Part shown: positions 1-12,000 of the stretch, one piece after another
Position numbering within the stretch: position 1 is the stretch's first letter
How the letters are laid out: each line of letters starts with the position of its first letter
Assembly: GCF_013409255.1 (NCBI RefSeq)
Contig: NZ_JACCAS010000001.1
Coordinates: 2,914,001-2,978,000, forward strand
Origin: Paraburkholderia bryophila
GTDB lineage: Bacteria; Pseudomonadota; Gammaproteobacteria; Burkholderiales; Burkholderiaceae
Direction: 5' to 3'
DNA: 64,000 nucleotides
Notes under the pieces: generated by a model
Told to the model about the DNA's origin: nothing
The model's input: the letters and a program-made list of their open reading frames with translations, nothing else
Databases searched by the model: none
Program-made: the position numbers and the translations under genes

Positions 1-1
1 G

Positions 2-103
2 CTCGGCCGACGGGGGCGAGGGCAGGTGCTGGTCGACTTCGGCGATCTGGATGCGCTGGAAGGTATTCTGGTGCGCTTGCGTGGTAACGCTGCCGCTGTC
101 TGA
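2..103 (+). CDS. parB: ParB chromosome-partitioning protein, C-terminal end (partial)
   Basis: An open frame enters from the left edge and stops at TGA 101-103. It encodes about 33 residues ending in the pattern DFGDLDALEGILVRLRG. This matches the C-terminal dimerisation tail of ParB, which in the family ends with basic and hydrophobic residues after a stretch like VxYxxLDxLDxILxRL. ParB binds parS sites and works with ParA in chromosome segregation. The downstream atpI-atpB order is the usual neighbourhood of parAB in Burkholderia chromosome 1, which supports the call. The start and the DNA-binding domain lie outside the window, so the identification rests on a short tail plus synteny. Confidence 0.6.
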   Translation, partial: LGRRGRGQVLVDFGDLDALEGILVRLRGNAAAV

Positions 104-588
104 TTGGCGAGCTGAAGTAGGGGGCTTGCGACGGATCGGGGCGAGATTTCGTTCGCAAGCTATTTGGTGCGTTGCCGGGTTATCAACCGCGCCGGAGTAG
201 GCCAATCGATGCAAGCACGCAGCGTTGATCGAGTCGCCGCCTATCTATCAGAGCGTGCTGGAATCCTAACTAAATCCTGCCTTGAATAATCAGGAATGCA
301 GATGTACGTGGCTTGGCCTTCACAGCTAGCGCGATCTACGAAGCCGACTGCCTACCCAACGCCGCCCCGCCTGTCCACCCGCGCGCGCAAAAATCGGCGT
401 TTGTTGCGTTTTCGAGACGGCCGTTACGGCGTTAAAAGCCCGTTTGCGCGGGCGCAAATTGGCGCGATTCAATGCGCATGTTTTACCGCCCCCCAGCCGC
501 CTTACATTTGGCGCGTTTTGCCCCGCCGGGCGGCCATTCCCGCATCGTGAGGGCCGGTTTCACGCAGCTTATTGAACGGCCTAAAGTC
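104..588. other. Intergenic region between parB and the atp promoter
   Basis: No convincing gene is visible. An 84-codon open frame at 296-550 has arginine/proline-rich content and no ribosome-binding site. A GCCCG/CGGGC hairpin lies near 439-455. I see no parS-type palindrome and no clear terminator for parB. Confidence 0.5.
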
Positions 589-617
589 TTGAATTGCCTG
601 CAACTATCGCTTACAAT
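589..617 (+). promoter_or_regulatory. Sigma-70-type promoter of the atp operon
   Basis: TTGAAT (589-594) and TACAAT (612-617) are separated by exactly 17 bases, close to the sigma-70 consensus. The predicted transcript would start near 624 and leave a leader of roughly 70 nt before atpI. No stronger promoter is visible between parB and atpI. Confidence 0.65.
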
Positions 618-696
618 CGCCCGGATTTAATTGCACGGCAACCCCGTAAGCGCAGCGTAAGCTGGCGGGCTGGAACAAGACTTTCGGAACACTGCG

Positions 697-1239
697 ATGG
701 CGGTCAAAACGTCGAATCAAGCGCCGAAGAATGGGCACGACGAATCCGCTGAACGCACCGCTTCCGTTGCGTCCACCGGTCAGCGAGTCCCTTCTGACGA
801 AGCGTGGGATGTCGAGCAGCAAGATAACAATATCGTTCCGCTCACGCGGACCGAAGCTGAAAAGCTGTTTGGTCCGAATGTGAGTCGTCCATCGCGCGTT
901 ACGCCTTTCAAGGTCGTGGCGGCGCAAATGGTTTTGTCCCTGGGTGCAACGCTGCTGTGGTGGCTGTTCTACAAGCCACCGGGCGATGCTGCGCTGTCCG
1001 CATTCCTGGGGGGAGCGATCTGCTGGGTGCCGAGCGCGTTGTTCGCGGCACGACTTAGAACGCTGAGCGGCGCCACAACAGCCATGAGCTGGATGATTGG
1101 CGAAGCGCTCAAGATGGGGACAACGATCGCGATGTTTGTAGTCATCGCCTTCTGGTATCACGACGTAAGCTGGGTTCCGCTGCTCGTGACCTACCTCGTC
1201 GCGCTCAAGACGTACTGGATCGCCTTAGCCTGGCGCTAA
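697..1239 (+). CDS. atpI: ATP synthase accessory subunit I (AtpI)
   Basis: Encodes 180 residues. The first ~65 are polar and charged and probably cytoplasmic. Four hydrophobic segments follow, at about 70-91, 96-118, 125-147 and 150-170. AtpI is a small membrane protein encoded first in many bacterial atp operons. It is thought to help assemble the c-ring or insert subunits and is not part of the final enzyme. Position is the main support: it sits between the operon promoter and atpB on the same strand. The sequence family diverges fast and the long polar N-terminus is lineage-specific, so the name rests partly on context. Confidence 0.8.
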   Translation: MAVKTSNQAPKNGHDESAERTASVASTGQRVPSDEAWDVEQQDNNIVPLTRTEAEKLFGPNVSRPSRVTPFKVVAAQMVLSLGATLLWWLFYKPPGDAALSAFLGGAICWVPSALFAARLRTLSGATTAMSWMIGEALKMGTTIAMFVVIAFWYHDVSWVPLLVTYLVALKTYWIALAWR

Positions 1240-1308
1240 GGGTGCAGGAACAAAGCAGCACAAAATTCAGGCTGGCGCGCAGCGCTGGCATCAGGAGTGC
1301 GGATATGA

Positions 1309-2250
<942 letters not shown>

Positions 2251-2269
2251 TAGCGGCTGCACGTCGCGA

Positions 2270-2617
<348 letters not shown>

Positions 2618-2680
2618 GGTTCCTCGGAAGTTTGCGCCTGAGCTATAACTGGTAAAGGCGCAGGGCGGAACGGGCACTTG

Positions 2681-2712
2681 GGCGCTGATCGAATACAGAA
2701 TCGATGAGCGCC
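2681..2712 (+). promoter_or_regulatory. Stem-loop in the atpE-atpF gap
   Basis: GGCGCT (2681-2686) pairs with AGCGCC (2707-2712), and after one mismatch ATCGA pairs with TCGAT around an 8-base loop. No U-run follows, so it is not a classical terminator. Similar hairpins occur in the gaps before atpA, atpG, atpD and atpC. Confidence 0.45.
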
Positions 2713-2755
2713 TTGCCGTTTCACTTTCCGAACTAGCAACGTTTAAGGAAACACC

Positions 2756-3226
2756 GTGAATCTTAACGCAACCCTGTTTGCGCAAATGGTCGTGTTCCTG
2801 ATCCTCGCGTGGTTCACGATGAAGTTCGTGTGGCCGCCGTTGATCAACGCCCTCGACGAGCGCTCGAAGAAGATTGCTGACGGTTTGTCGGCTGCTGAAA
2901 AGGGCAAGGCTGAACTCGAAGCCGCTCATAAGCGCGTCGACCAGGAACTCGCTCAGGCACGCAACGACGGTCAGCAACGTATTGCCGACGCAGAAAAGCG
3001 CGCTGTGACAGTCGCTGACGAAATCAAGGCGCAAGCACACGCTGAAGCCGCTCGCATCATCGCGCAAGCGAAGGCCGACGCGGACCAGCAAGTCGTGAAG
3101 GCGCGCGAAACGCTGCGCGGCGAAGTCGCTTCACTCGCAGTGAAGGGCGCTGAACAGATCCTGAAGCGCGAAGTCGACCAGGCAGCTCACGCTGACCTGC
3201 TGAATCAACTGAAAGCCGAGCTCTGA
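2756..3226 (+). CDS. atpF: F1Fo ATP synthase subunit b (AtpF)
   Basis: Encodes the 156-residue peripheral-stalk subunit. One membrane helix at residues 4-26 ([20 protein letters not shown]) anchors a long, charged, heptad-like helix rich in Ala, Lys and Glu that forms the right-handed b2 coiled coil. The start is GTG 2756, placed after TAAGGAAAC. Later methionines would remove the membrane anchor. The length equals that of E. coli subunit b. atpH begins two bases after the stop codon, which suggests translational coupling. Confidence 0.96.
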   Translation: MNLNATLFAQMVVFLILAWFTMKFVWPPLINALDERSKKIADGLSAAEKGKAELEAAHKRVDQELAQARNDGQQRIADAEKRAVTVADEIKAQAHAEAARIIAQAKADADQQVVKARETLRGEVASLAVKGAEQILKREVDQAAHADLLNQLKAEL

Positions 3227-3228
3227 TC

Positions 3229-3768
3229 ATGGCCGAACTTGCAACCATCGCCCGTCCGTACGCAGAAGCGCTGTTTGGCGTGGCCGAAGCTGGTGACATC
3301 GCCGCCTGGTCCACGCTCGTGCAGGAGCTGGCACAGGTTGCGCGTCTGCCCGAAGTGCTGTCGATCGCCTCGAGCCCGAAAGTAAGCCGCGCCCAAGTCA
3401 GCGAACTGCTGCTGGCCGCGGTCAAGTCGCCGCTCAAGGACGACGCGCAAGCGAAGAATCTGGTGCAAATGCTGGTGGATAACCATCGCCTGCAATTGCT
3501 GCCGGAAATCGCTACGCAGTTCGAAGAGTTGAAGAATGCCCGCGAAGGGGCGGCCGATGTGCTGATCGTCAGCGCATTCCCGCTCGAAGGCGCGCAGTTG
3601 AACGACCTCGTCGCAAGTCTCGAACGCAAGTTCCACCGCAAGCTGAAGCCGACGGTCGAAGTCGACTCGTCGCTGATTGGCGGTGTGCGCGTGACGGTTG
3701 GCGACGAAGTGCTCGATACCTCGGTCCGCGCGCGGCTTGCCAGCATGCAGACGGCTCTGACGGCCTGA
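3229..3768 (+). CDS. atpH: F1Fo ATP synthase subunit delta (AtpH)
   Basis: Encodes 179 residues of the OSCP/delta family, which joins the peripheral stalk to the top of F1. The N-terminal helical bundle begins with the typical [15 protein letters not shown]. The C-terminal part contains the family signature around [22 protein letters not shown] followed by [13 protein letters not shown]. The start ATG lies two bases after the atpF stop. The length is normal and there is no sign of disruption. Confidence 0.95.
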   Translation: MAELATIARPYAEALFGVAEAGDIAAWSTLVQELAQVARLPEVLSIASSPKVSRAQVSELLLAAVKSPLKDDAQAKNLVQMLVDNHRLQLLPEIATQFEELKNAREGAADVLIVSAFPLEGAQLNDLVASLERKFHRKLKPTVEVDSSLIGGVRVTVGDEVLDTSVRARLASMQTALTA

Positions 3769-3783
3769 AGCGCGTAACGCGCT
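3769..3783 (+). promoter_or_regulatory. Stem-loop in the atpH-atpA gap
   Basis: AGCGCG and CGCGCT form a perfect six-base stem around the loop TAA. It begins directly after the atpH stop codon and lies about 35 bases before the atpA ribosome-binding site. No U-tract follows. Confidence 0.45.
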
Positions 3784-3826
3784 GAAGCGGCTGGCACGCA
3801 ACAGAATTGACTATCAGGAGCGAATA

Positions 3827-5368
3827 ATGCAACTCAATCCCTCTGAGATCAGCGAGCTGATCAAGAGCCGGATCCAGGGCCTTGACGCGAGCGCAGACGT
3901 TCGCAACCAGGGCACCGTGATCTCCGTGACCGACGGTATCGTGCGTATTCACGGCCTGTCGGAAGTGATGCAAGGCGAAATGCTCGAATTTCCGGGCAAC
4001 ACCTTCGGTCTCGCGCTGAACCTCGAGCGCGACTCGGTCGGCGCCGTGATTCTGGGTGAGTACGAACACATTTCGGAAGGCGACATCGTCAAGACGACGG
4101 GCCGCATTCTCGAAGTGCCGGTGGGTCCGGAACTGCTCGGCCGCGTGGTCGATGCACTCGGCAACCCGATCGACGGCAAGGGCCCGATCAACGCGAAGAA
4201 AACCGACGCAATCGAAAAGATTGCACCGGGCGTGATCTGGCGTAAGTCGGTTTCGGAACCGGTCCAAACCGGTCTGAAGTCGATCGACGCGATGGTGCCG
4301 GTTGGCCGTGGCCAGCGTGAGCTGATCATTGGCGACCGCCAGTGCGGCAAGACCGCAGTCGCTGTCGACGCGATCATCAACCAGAAGGGCAAGAACCTCT
4401 TCTGTATCTACGTCGCGATCGGCCAGAAGGCTTCGTCGATCATGAACGTGGTTCGCAAGCTGGAAGAAACCGGCGCGCTGGAATACACGATCGTCGTCGC
4501 CGCTTCGGCGTCGGAATCGGCTGCGATGCAATACCTCGCACCGTACGCCGGCTGCACGATGGGCGAATACTTCCGCGACCGCGGTCAAGACGCGCTGATC
4601 GTGTATGACGATTTGACCAAGCAAGCTTGGGCATACCGTCAGATCTCTCTGCTGCTGCGCCGTCCGCCGGGCCGTGAAGCTTATCCGGGTGACGTGTTCT
4701 ATCTGCACTCGCGTCTGCTGGAACGTGCGGCTCGCGTCTCGGAAGAGTACGTCGAGAAGTTCACGAACGGCGAAGTGAAGGGCAAGAGCGGTTCGCTGAC
4801 GGCACTGCCGGTCATTGAAACGCAAGCGGGCGACGTGACCGCATTCGTTCCGACGAACGTGATCTCGATTACCGACGGCCAGATCTTCCTGGAAACCGAC
4901 CTTTTCAACGCAGGTATCCGCCCGGCCATTAACGCCGGCGTGTCGGTGTCGCGCGTTGGTGGTGCGGCTCAGACCAAGGTCGTGAAGAAGCTGTCGGGCG
5001 GTATCCGTACCGACCTCGCGCAGTACCGTGAGCTGGCTGCGTTCGCGCAGTTCGCGTCGGACCTCGACGAAGCGACCCGCAAGCAACTGGAGCGCGGCCG
5101 CCGCGTGACGGAATTGCTGAAGCAGCCGCAGTATCAACCGCTGCAAGTGTGGGAACTGGCGGTCGCGCTGTTCGCCGCGAACAACGGTTACCTCGACGAT
5201 CTGGAAGTCTCGCAAGTCCTGCCGTTCGAAAAGGGCCTGCGCGAACATCTGAAGTCGAGCCACGCTGACCTGGTCAAGCGCATCGAAGATACCAAGGAAC
5301 TCTCGAAGGACGACGAAGGCCTGCTGCACACGGCCCTCAAAGACTTCAAGAAGTCCGGCGCTTATTGA
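3827..5368 (+). CDS. atpA: F1Fo ATP synthase subunit alpha (AtpA)
   Basis: Encodes 513 residues, the standard length of the non-catalytic nucleotide-binding subunit of the F1 alpha3beta3 ring. The P-loop GDRQCGKT places its lysine at residue 175, as in E. coli. The alpha/beta signature occurs later as [17 protein letters not shown], containing the arginine finger region. The start follows AGGAGCGAATA. It is part of the atp operon and shows no anomalies. Codon use is strongly biased to GC-ending, highly expressed codons. Confidence 0.98.
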   Translation: MQLNPSEISELIKSRIQGLDASADVRNQGTVISVTDGIVRIHGLSEVMQGEMLEFPGNTFGLALNLERDSVGAVILGEYEHISEGDIVKTTGRILEVPVGPELLGRVVDALGNPIDGKGPINAKKTDAIEKIAPGVIWRKSVSEPVQTGLKSIDAMVPVGRGQRELIIGDRQCGKTAVAVDAIINQKGKNLFCIYVAIGQKASSIMNVVRKLEETGALEYTIVVAASASESAAMQYLAPYAGCTMGEYFRDRGQDALIVYDDLTKQAWAYRQISLLLRRPPGREAYPGDVFYLHSRLLERAARVSEEYVEKFTNGEVKGKSGSLTALPVIETQAGDVTAFVPTNVISITDGQIFLETDLFNAGIRPAINAGVSVSRVGGAAQTKVVKKLSGGIRTDLAQYRELAAFAQFASDLDEATRKQLERGRRVTELLKQPQYQPLQVWELAVALFAANNGYLDDLEVSQVLPFEKGLREHLKSSHADLVKRIEDTKELSKDDEGLLHTALKDFKKSGAY

Positions 5369-5447
5369 TCCGCGAGTGATCCGCAAGGCATAAACGGACC
5401 TTGAAGCGGCGCGGGCCGCATGAGAATGCTCCCGCGCTGCTTCGATG

Positions 5448-5481
5448 GGCCCGAGTCAGTGCTAAAGCGCTAACTCGGGCC
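5448..5481 (+). promoter_or_regulatory. Long stem-loop directly before the atpG ribosome-binding site
   Basis: GGCCCGAGT (5448-5456) pairs perfectly with ACTCGGGCC (5473-5481). After one mismatch, AGTGC pairs with GCGCT around a TAAA loop. The AAGGAG of atpG begins only four bases after the stem. The hairpin therefore sits where it could affect ribosome access or mRNA stability of the gamma subunit. Confidence 0.55.
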
Positions 5482-5496
5482 GACAAGGAGCAAGCA

Positions 5497-6381
5497 ATGG
5501 CTGGAATGAAGGAAATTCGCGGCAAGATCAAGAGCGTGCAAAACACGCGCAAGATCACGAAAGCGATGGAGATGGTGGCCGCATCGAAGATGCGCCGCGC
5601 TCAGGAGCGCATGCGCGCTGCTCGCCCGTATGCCGACAAGGTCCGCGATATCGCTGCACACATGAGCCGTGCGAACCCGGAGTATCGTCACCCGTTCATG
5701 GTGTCGAACGAAGGCGCGAAGGCGGCCGGCATCATCCTCGTGACGACCGACAAGGGTCTGTGCGGCGGCATGAATACCAACGTGCTGCGTGCGTCGGTGC
5801 AGAAGTTCAAGGAACTGGAAGGCCAGGGCAAGACGATCGAAGCAACTGCGATCGGCACCAAGGGTTTGGGTTTCCTGAACCGTTTGCGCGCCAAGGTGGT
5901 GTCGAACGTCGTGCATCTGGGCGATACGCCGCATCTGGAAAAGCTGATCGGCGCGGTGAAGGTGCAGCTCGACCTGTACTCGGAAGGCAAGGTTTCGGCG
6001 GTGTACCTCGCGTACACGCGCTTCGTCAACACGATGAAGCAGGAGCCGGTGATCGAGCAACTGCTGCCGCTGTCGGCAGAACAGTTCGAGCGCAAGGAAG
6101 TAGACGGCACGACGCCGAGCACGCAGTGGGACTACATCTACGAGCCGGATGCGCAGGCAGTGGTGGACGAACTGCTGGTGCGTTATGTCGAAGCGCTGGT
6201 CTATCAGGCCGTCGCGGAAAACATGGCATCGGAGCAGTCGGCACGAATGGTCGCGATGAAGGCCGCTTCGGACAATGCGAAGACGGTCATCAACGAACTG
6301 CAGCTCGTGTACAACAAGAGCCGTCAGGCCGCGATCACGAAAGAACTGTCGGAAATCGTCGGTGGCGCGGCGGCTGTCTGA
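5497..6381 (+). CDS. atpG: F1Fo ATP synthase subunit gamma (AtpG)
   Basis: Encodes 294 residues of the central rotor stalk. The frame is open from 5401, but ATG 5497 follows AAGGAG at good spacing and begins with the typical [20 protein letters not shown]. The C-terminal helix carries the conserved ending pattern around [20 protein letters not shown] and [19 protein letters not shown], which inserts into the alpha/beta ring. The length matches the family (about 285-295). It sits between atpA and atpD in the canonical order. Confidence 0.97.
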   Translation: MAGMKEIRGKIKSVQNTRKITKAMEMVAASKMRRAQERMRAARPYADKVRDIAAHMSRANPEYRHPFMVSNEGAKAAGIILVTTDKGLCGGMNTNVLRASVQKFKELEGQGKTIEATAIGTKGLGFLNRLRAKVVSNVVHLGDTPHLEKLIGAVKVQLDLYSEGKVSAVYLAYTRFVNTMKQEPVIEQLLPLSAEQFERKEVDGTTPSTQWDYIYEPDAQAVVDELLVRYVEALVYQAVAENMASEQSARMVAMKAASDNAKTVINELQLVYNKSRQAAITKELSEIVGGAAAV

Positions 6382-6423
6382 CCGTGACGGTCAAGCAAGC
6401 TGCCACGGGTGTGCCCGTGTGGC
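6382..6423 (+). promoter_or_regulatory. Stem-loops in the atpG-atpD gap
   Basis: ACCGT-G-ACGGT lies at 6381-6391. CACGGG-TGTG-CCCGTG lies at 6404-6419 and extends with flanking GC pairs and one bulge. The gap to atpD is 115 bp and no other element is evident in it. Confidence 0.4.
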
Positions 6424-6478
6424 GCACCCGTCCAGGCGACCCCACCGAAACTGCGCCTTTGCGCGAGTGAAGAATTGA

Positions 6479-7891
<1,413 letters not shown>

Positions 7892-7997
7892 AGGTCGGGT
7901 GTAACGAAGCGGGCGCCGGCCTCGCGCGTATCGGTACCGAACGGTAGCGGAACGCAAAGCCGGCGCCTCTTACTACGTTCAACCCAGCCTTGCATGA

Positions 7998-8031
7998 GAC
8001 GAGGGGAAGCGCTAAAGCGCCCACTCTCGTC
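7998..8031 (+). promoter_or_regulatory. Stem-loop before the atpC ribosome-binding site
   Basis: GACGAG (7998-8003) pairs with CTCGTC (8026-8031) and encloses an inner GCGC-TAAA-GCGC hairpin (8009-8020). The inner loop sequence GCTAAAGCGC is also present in the hairpin before atpG. The AGGAG of atpC follows at once. Confidence 0.5.
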
Positions 8032-8048
8032 GACAGGAGTCGACACTT

Positions 8049-8474
8049 ATGGCAACTATTAAAGTAGACGTCGTCAGCGCGGAAGAGCAGATCTTCTCGG
8101 GCCAGGCGAAGTTCGTCGCGCTGCCGGGCGAAGCCGGTGAACTCGGCATTCTGCCGGGCCACACGCCGCTCATCACGCGGATTCGTCCGGGTGCGGTGCG
8201 CATTGAAGCTGAAAACGGCGAAGAAGAGTTTGTGTTCGTCGCTGGCGGCATCCTCGAAATCCAGCCGGGCGCTGTGACGGTTCTCGCCGACACCGCAATT
8301 CGTGGCAAGGATCTCGACGAGGCCAAGGCTGAAGATGCACGCAAGCGTGCGGAAGAAGCGCTGCAGAACACGGGTTCGAACCTTGAGTACGCCACCGCGC
8401 AAGCGGAACTCGCGTACGCGACGGCTCAGCTCGCTGCGATCCAGCGTCTGCGCAAGCTGCGCGGTCAGAACTAA
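8049..8474 (+). CDS. atpC: F1Fo ATP synthase subunit epsilon (AtpC)
   Basis: Encodes 141 residues. The N-terminal beta-sandwich contains the typical [21 protein letters not shown]. The C-terminal two-helix domain can inhibit ATP hydrolysis by extending into F1. The start ATG follows an AGGAGTCGAC site. The gene closes the operon: a strong rho-independent terminator follows about 70 bp after the stop. Confidence 0.97.
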   Translation: MATIKVDVVSAEEQIFSGQAKFVALPGEAGELGILPGHTPLITRIRPGAVRIEAENGEEEFVFVAGGILEIQPGAVTVLADTAIRGKDLDEAKAEDARKRAEEALQNTGSNLEYATAQAELAYATAQLAAIQRLRKLRGQN

Positions 8475-8543
8475 AAGCGGTTAAGCGTTTCCCAGATTTG
8501 GCGACGTGTGTCGCTACCTCCGGCGGAACGGCAAGAATGAAAA

Positions 8544-8570
8544 AGGGCTCCTGATAGGAGCCCTTTTTTA
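8544..8570 (+). terminator. Rho-independent terminator of the atp operon
   Basis: AGGGCTCC and GGAGCCCT form a perfect stem with a short loop, flanked by A4 on the left and T6 on the right. It lies between atpC and the convergent gene at 8598-9464 and may serve both. Confidence 0.9.
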
Positions 8571-8597
8571 CGTCCGCTTGCGGATCGATGTGGCGCG

Positions 8598-9464
8598 TCA
8601 GGCTTTTGGATCGTTTTGAACGAACGCCTGCATGTTCAGACGCGTCAGTTGGTCCTGGTTTCGATTCAGATGCATGTTGGCGATATCCGTCTCGGCGTGA
8701 TACGGGACGCCCGCATAACGATTCAGATAGGCGCCAAAACGCGACCAGTTCCTATCGCCTTGCGAGAGCGTCGAGTCGTGAACGTCGTTCATGAAGGTCC
8801 TATATTCCGACGACGACGCTTCGGCGTTCGTCATCTTGCCGTTTTGAACGCGATTGAGATTGGTCGATATCCGGTCGAAGGCCTGGTCGGATAAACCGAC
8901 CTGCAATCGCGAAAGTCCATCGTTCACGAGTTTGACGCTGTTCGCGTAGCTCCCCGGCTCGCTGACACTCCGGATCACACCGAGTTGGGTGCCGAGCGCC
9001 TGGCGATTGGTGTTGTGGTCCGCCGCGCCGTGACTCGAAGAGTTGGCCGGTGTCTTGTCGAAAAGACCGCCGCCCTTGAGTCCCACGTTGTTATGCAGCG
9101 CGAAGTTGCCGTCGGCATCGCGCCGTATCGGGTATTGGGGTTTGTAGGCCCTGTCGGGCTGCCAGACGCGCAAAGTGCCGTTGTCGGCGTCGTAGCGCAC
9201 CGGGTACCAGCTGGAATTGTGATGGAGGTATTGACCGCCGCCCGCGTCACGATAGAGGTCCGGTTGCTGCGTGACCGGCGATAGCTCGCCTGCGGGGCGC
9301 TCAATGGCATAGGCGGGCGGAAAATCAGGCGCCAATTCGCGCGAGGCGCCGCCGTTCGCCGCGTCGTGCGGATTCAAGGCCGGCGTGGGCCTCGGCGCAT
9401 CCAGTCGGGTTTGCGTGTCCGCCATGTCCGCAGCCGGATGAAACGTGTTGCTGACTACTCTCAT
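8598..9464 (-). CDS. Hypothetical protein with a toxin/effector-like segment
   Basis: Encodes 288 residues with no signal peptide or membrane segment. The first ~60 residues are rich in Ala, Pro, Asn, Ser and Thr, a composition common in type III secreted proteins. Residues about 70-130 contain a Trp/Tyr/Gly/Asp-rich stretch (YLHHNSSWYPVRYDADNG, then YPIRRDADGNFALHNNVGL). It resembles segments of large Pseudomonas-type dermonecrotic-toxin-like proteins (DUF6543 class). The C-terminal half is helical and unrecognised. The start ATG 9464 has GAAGGAAAT upstream. The gene stands alone on the minus strand after the atp terminator. No hrp-box (TTCG-N16-TTCG) was found upstream. The function is unknown and the effector idea is an inference. 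Confidence 0.6.
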   Translation of the reverse strand: MRVVSNTFHPAADMADTQTRLDAPRPTPALNPHDAANGGASRELAPDFPPAYAIERPAGELSPVTQQPDLYRDAGGGQYLHHNSSWYPVRYDADNGTLRVWQPDRAYKPQYPIRRDADGNFALHNNVGLKGGGLFDKTPANSSSHGAADHNTNRQALGTQLGVIRSVSEPGSYANSVKLVNDGLSRLQVGLSDQAFDRISTNLNRVQNGKMTNAEASSSEYRTFMNDVHDSTLSQGDRNWSRFGAYLNRYAGVPYHAETDIANMHLNRNQDQLTRLNMQAFVQNDPKA

Positions 9465-9870
9465 TTCAATTTCCTTCGAAGCGTCGAGTTCACGGCGTCA
9501 TCGATCATCGCGCTGCCGGATAGGCCGGCGTGGAATAACTGCGGTGATTCGGGGCGCCACCCGGTCGCGAGCGACTAGCGCGTCGCGATCGTTCGGTTTG
9601 CGTGAGCGAACAGGACAGCCACGGTGATCGTTGTCCTTCGCCGGCATTCCGCGTCACCATCTTCGCCGCGCTCGCGGTGACCGGGGACGCTAACCGCGCG
9701 CGCCATGACCACGGTCGATAACGCCACACAATTCGTCAATGGGCATGACGGGGTAACACCACCGGCCTGCGGTGCGGGTAAGACTTGATGCCGCCGCGCT
9801 AGGCGCTAGTGGCACAATCGGTTTCAAATTCATTTCAATAGAGCAACGATTGCCTCTCGGAGACTTCACC
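9465..9870. other. Divergent intergenic region
   Basis: About 400 bp lie between the minus-strand effector-like gene and the plus-strand acyl-CoA ligase, so promoters in both directions are expected. I see no clear -35/-10 pair, repeat or RNA gene. The ligase frame is open back to 9772, but this extension has no ribosome-binding site. Confidence 0.4.
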
Positions 9871-11601
9871 ATGGCAGGTCAAGTAACAGACGAAAGTGCG
9901 CTCATCGAGCCCCGCGATGGCATCTCTTACGTGCGCGGCTCGACGCAGGTCCCGCTCAGCGATGCGACGGTGAGTCAGTTTCTTCGGGACACAGCACAAC
10001 GTTTTCCAACCAGGCCGGCCGTAGTTTTCCGGGAGCAGGGCATCCGCTGGACATGGCAGGAATTCGCCGACGAAGTCGACGTGCTCGCGTCGGGGCTGGC
10101 CGCGCTCGGCATCGTAAAGGGCGATCGTGTCGGGATCTGGTCACCCAACCGCGTCGAATGGCTGCTGACCCAATTCGCCACCGCGCGGATCGGCGCCGTG
10201 CTGGTGAATATCAATCCCGCCTACCGTCTGGCCGAACTCGAATACGCGCTGAACAAGGTGGACTGCAAGGCGATCATTGCGGCGGAGCGCTTCAAGTCGT
10301 CGATGTATCTGCAGATGCTGCAGGAGCTCGCGCCCGAACTGGCGAGCGCCGCGCCCGGCGACCTGCATGCCGCGCGTCTGCCGGGGCTGCGGATCGTGAT
10401 CCGCATGTGCGATACCGAGACGCCCGGCATGCTGTCGTTTTCGGAGGTGGTTGAGCAGGGCCGTGCGACGTTCGACCTCGCCAGACTCGACGCAGCCGCC
10501 GCGACGCTGCACGCCGACGAGCCGATCAATATCCAGTTCACCAGCGGCACGACCGGCAACCCGAAAGGCGCGACGCTGACGCACCGGAACGTGGTCAACA
10601 ATGCGCGCTATATCGCGATGGCGATGTGCCTGAGCGAGCAGGACGGCCTGTGCATTCCCGTGCCGCTTTATCACTGCTTCGGCATGGTGTTGTCGGTGCT
10701 GGCGTGCGTGTCGGTCGGCGCCAACATGGTGTTCCCCGGCGAGGGCTTCGACCCGGCGGCGACGCTGGCCGCGGTTGCGGAAGAAAAATGCACCGCGCTG
10801 CATGGTGTGCCGACCATGTTCATCGCCGAACTCGACCACCCTGATTTCGCCACATACGATTTGTCGCGCCTGCGCACCGGCATCATGGCCGGTTCACCGT
10901 GTCCGATCGAGACGATGAAGAAGGTCGTCTCCAGAATGCACCTGAGCGAGATCACCATTGCCTACGGCATGACGGAAACGAGCCCGGTGTCGTTCCAGAG
11001 TTCGACCACGGACCCGCTGGACAAGCGAACGACAACCGTCGGCCGTATCCAGCCGCACCTTGAAGTGAAGATCGTCGATCCGCTCGGCGAGATAGTTCCG
11101 GTGGGCGAAACCGGGGAGCTTTGTACGCGCGGCTATTCGGTGATGCAAGGCTATTGGGGCGACGAGGCGAAGACGCGCGAAAGCATCGAAGATGGCTGGA
11201 TGCACACCGGCGATCTGGCAACGCTCGACGCCGACGGCTACTGCAACATCGTCGGCCGGCTGAAAGACATGCTGATTCGCGGCGGCGAGAACATCTATCC
11301 GCGCGAGATCGAGGAGTTTCTGTTCCGCCACCCGAAGATCCAGAGCGTGCAGGTGTTTGGCGTGCCGGATGCGAAATACGGCGAGGAGGTTTGCGCGTGG
11401 GTGGTATTGCGTTCCGGTGAGCAGGCCACCGCGGAAGATATCCAGCAATTCTGCCAAGGCCAGATTGCGCACTACAAGGTGCCGAAGTACATCCGCTTCG
11501 TCGACGAATTGCCGATGACGGTGACCGGCAAAGTGCAGAAATTCATCATGCGCGAGCGGATGATCAGCGAACTGAAGCTGCAGGAAAACAAGACGGCTTA
11601 A
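9871..11601 (+). CDS. AMP-binding acyl-CoA synthetase (fatty-acyl-CoA ligase family)
   Basis: Encodes 576 residues of the ANL adenylating superfamily, which activates a carboxylic acid with ATP and transfers it to CoA. The phosphate-binding loop is [16 protein letters not shown]. Other core motifs are [14 protein letters not shown], the hinge aspartate/arginine region [19 protein letters not shown], and the C-terminal catalytic lysine region [12 protein letters not shown]. The start at ATG 9871 is chosen because MAGQVTDES follows CGGAGAC; upstream sequence in frame looks non-coding. The protein resembles medium/long-chain acyl-CoA synthetases of the DitJ/AcsA-like group, but the substrate cannot be read from sequence. 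There is no operon partner. Confidence 0.88.
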   Translation: MAGQVTDESALIEPRDGISYVRGSTQVPLSDATVSQFLRDTAQRFPTRPAVVFREQGIRWTWQEFADEVDVLASGLAALGIVKGDRVGIWSPNRVEWLLTQFATARIGAVLVNINPAYRLAELEYALNKVDCKAIIAAERFKSSMYLQMLQELAPELASAAPGDLHAARLPGLRIVIRMCDTETPGMLSFSEVVEQGRATFDLARLDAAAATLHADEPINIQFTSGTTGNPKGATLTHRNVVNNARYIAMAMCLSEQDGLCIPVPLYHCFGMVLSVLACVSVGANMVFPGEGFDPAATLAAVAEEKCTALHGVPTMFIAELDHPDFATYDLSRLRTGIMAGSPCPIETMKKVVSRMHLSEITIAYGMTETSPVSFQSSTTDPLDKRTTTVGRIQPHLEVKIVDPLGEIVPVGETGELCTRGYSVMQGYWGDEAKTRESIEDGWMHTGDLATLDADGYCNIVGRLKDMLIRGGENIYPREIEEFLFRHPKIQSVQVFGVPDAKYGEEVCAWVVLRSGEQATAEDIQQFCQGQIAHYKVPKYIRFVDELPMTVTGKVQKFIMRERMISELKLQENKTA

Positions 11602-11780
11602 CTTTAGGGCGGGCCGGCCGATCGACAGACGCCGCGCCAGCAAGTCATCTTGCGGCGCGGCTTCCGGATGGAGAAGATTGGTCAAAACCGTTTGCTGTGC
11701 AAGCCCGCGCGAGCCGTTAGCTGGCTGCGAACAGACTCCAACCGGCGCGATACCGTACCGCGCAAACGTTTGACCGGGCG

Positions 11781-11806
11781 AAAAAAAAGCGGGCCTGGAG
11801 CCCGCT
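11781..11806 (-). terminator. Minus-strand rho-independent terminator
   Basis: AGCGGGC and GCCCGCT form a stem with loop CTGGA. Eight A bases lie on its left, which read as a U-run on the minus strand, so the main direction is leftward. No minus-strand protein gene lies upstream within about 650 bp, which points to a non-coding transcript. Confidence 0.75.
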
Positions 11807-12000
11807 AAAAACCACACGCTACGGGGTTAGCGCGAGGAGACCAAAGTTGGAACCAACTGAGACGACGCCCCAGCGTCGACTACGGCCCCAGCAGGGATGC
11901 CCCTTCACAGGGCTTCGGCATACGCCGACCGGCAAGTGCATCGTATCCGCTCACACCACACACCCAGCCACATCCGTGTTGAAACCGTTGAGGGCATTGT
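11789..12000 (-). ncRNA. Candidate structured non-coding RNA ending at the terminator
   Basis: The minus strand from about 12000 to the terminator contains a dense series of stem-loops. They include CGACGC-TGGG-GCGTCG (about 11864-11879), AGTTGG-AA-CCAACT (about 11846-11859), CGCTA-N6-TAGCG (about 11817-11832), and ATGCC/GGCAT with an inner GCCC/GGGC. A strong terminator follows. No open reading frame of credible quality is present on either strand. The size (about 200 nt) would suit a 6S-like or other housekeeping small RNA, but I do not recognise the family. The 5' end is a guess. Confidence 0.4.

Noticed and set aside
296..550. 84-codon frame between parB and atpI
   Set aside because: No ribosome-binding site, Arg/Pro-rich composition and no recognisable family.
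3569..5386. 605-codon minus-strand open frame opposite atpH and atpA
   Set aside because: It mirrors highly conserved genes in GC-rich DNA, is full of Arg, His, Gln and Val as typical antisense shadows, and has no family motif.
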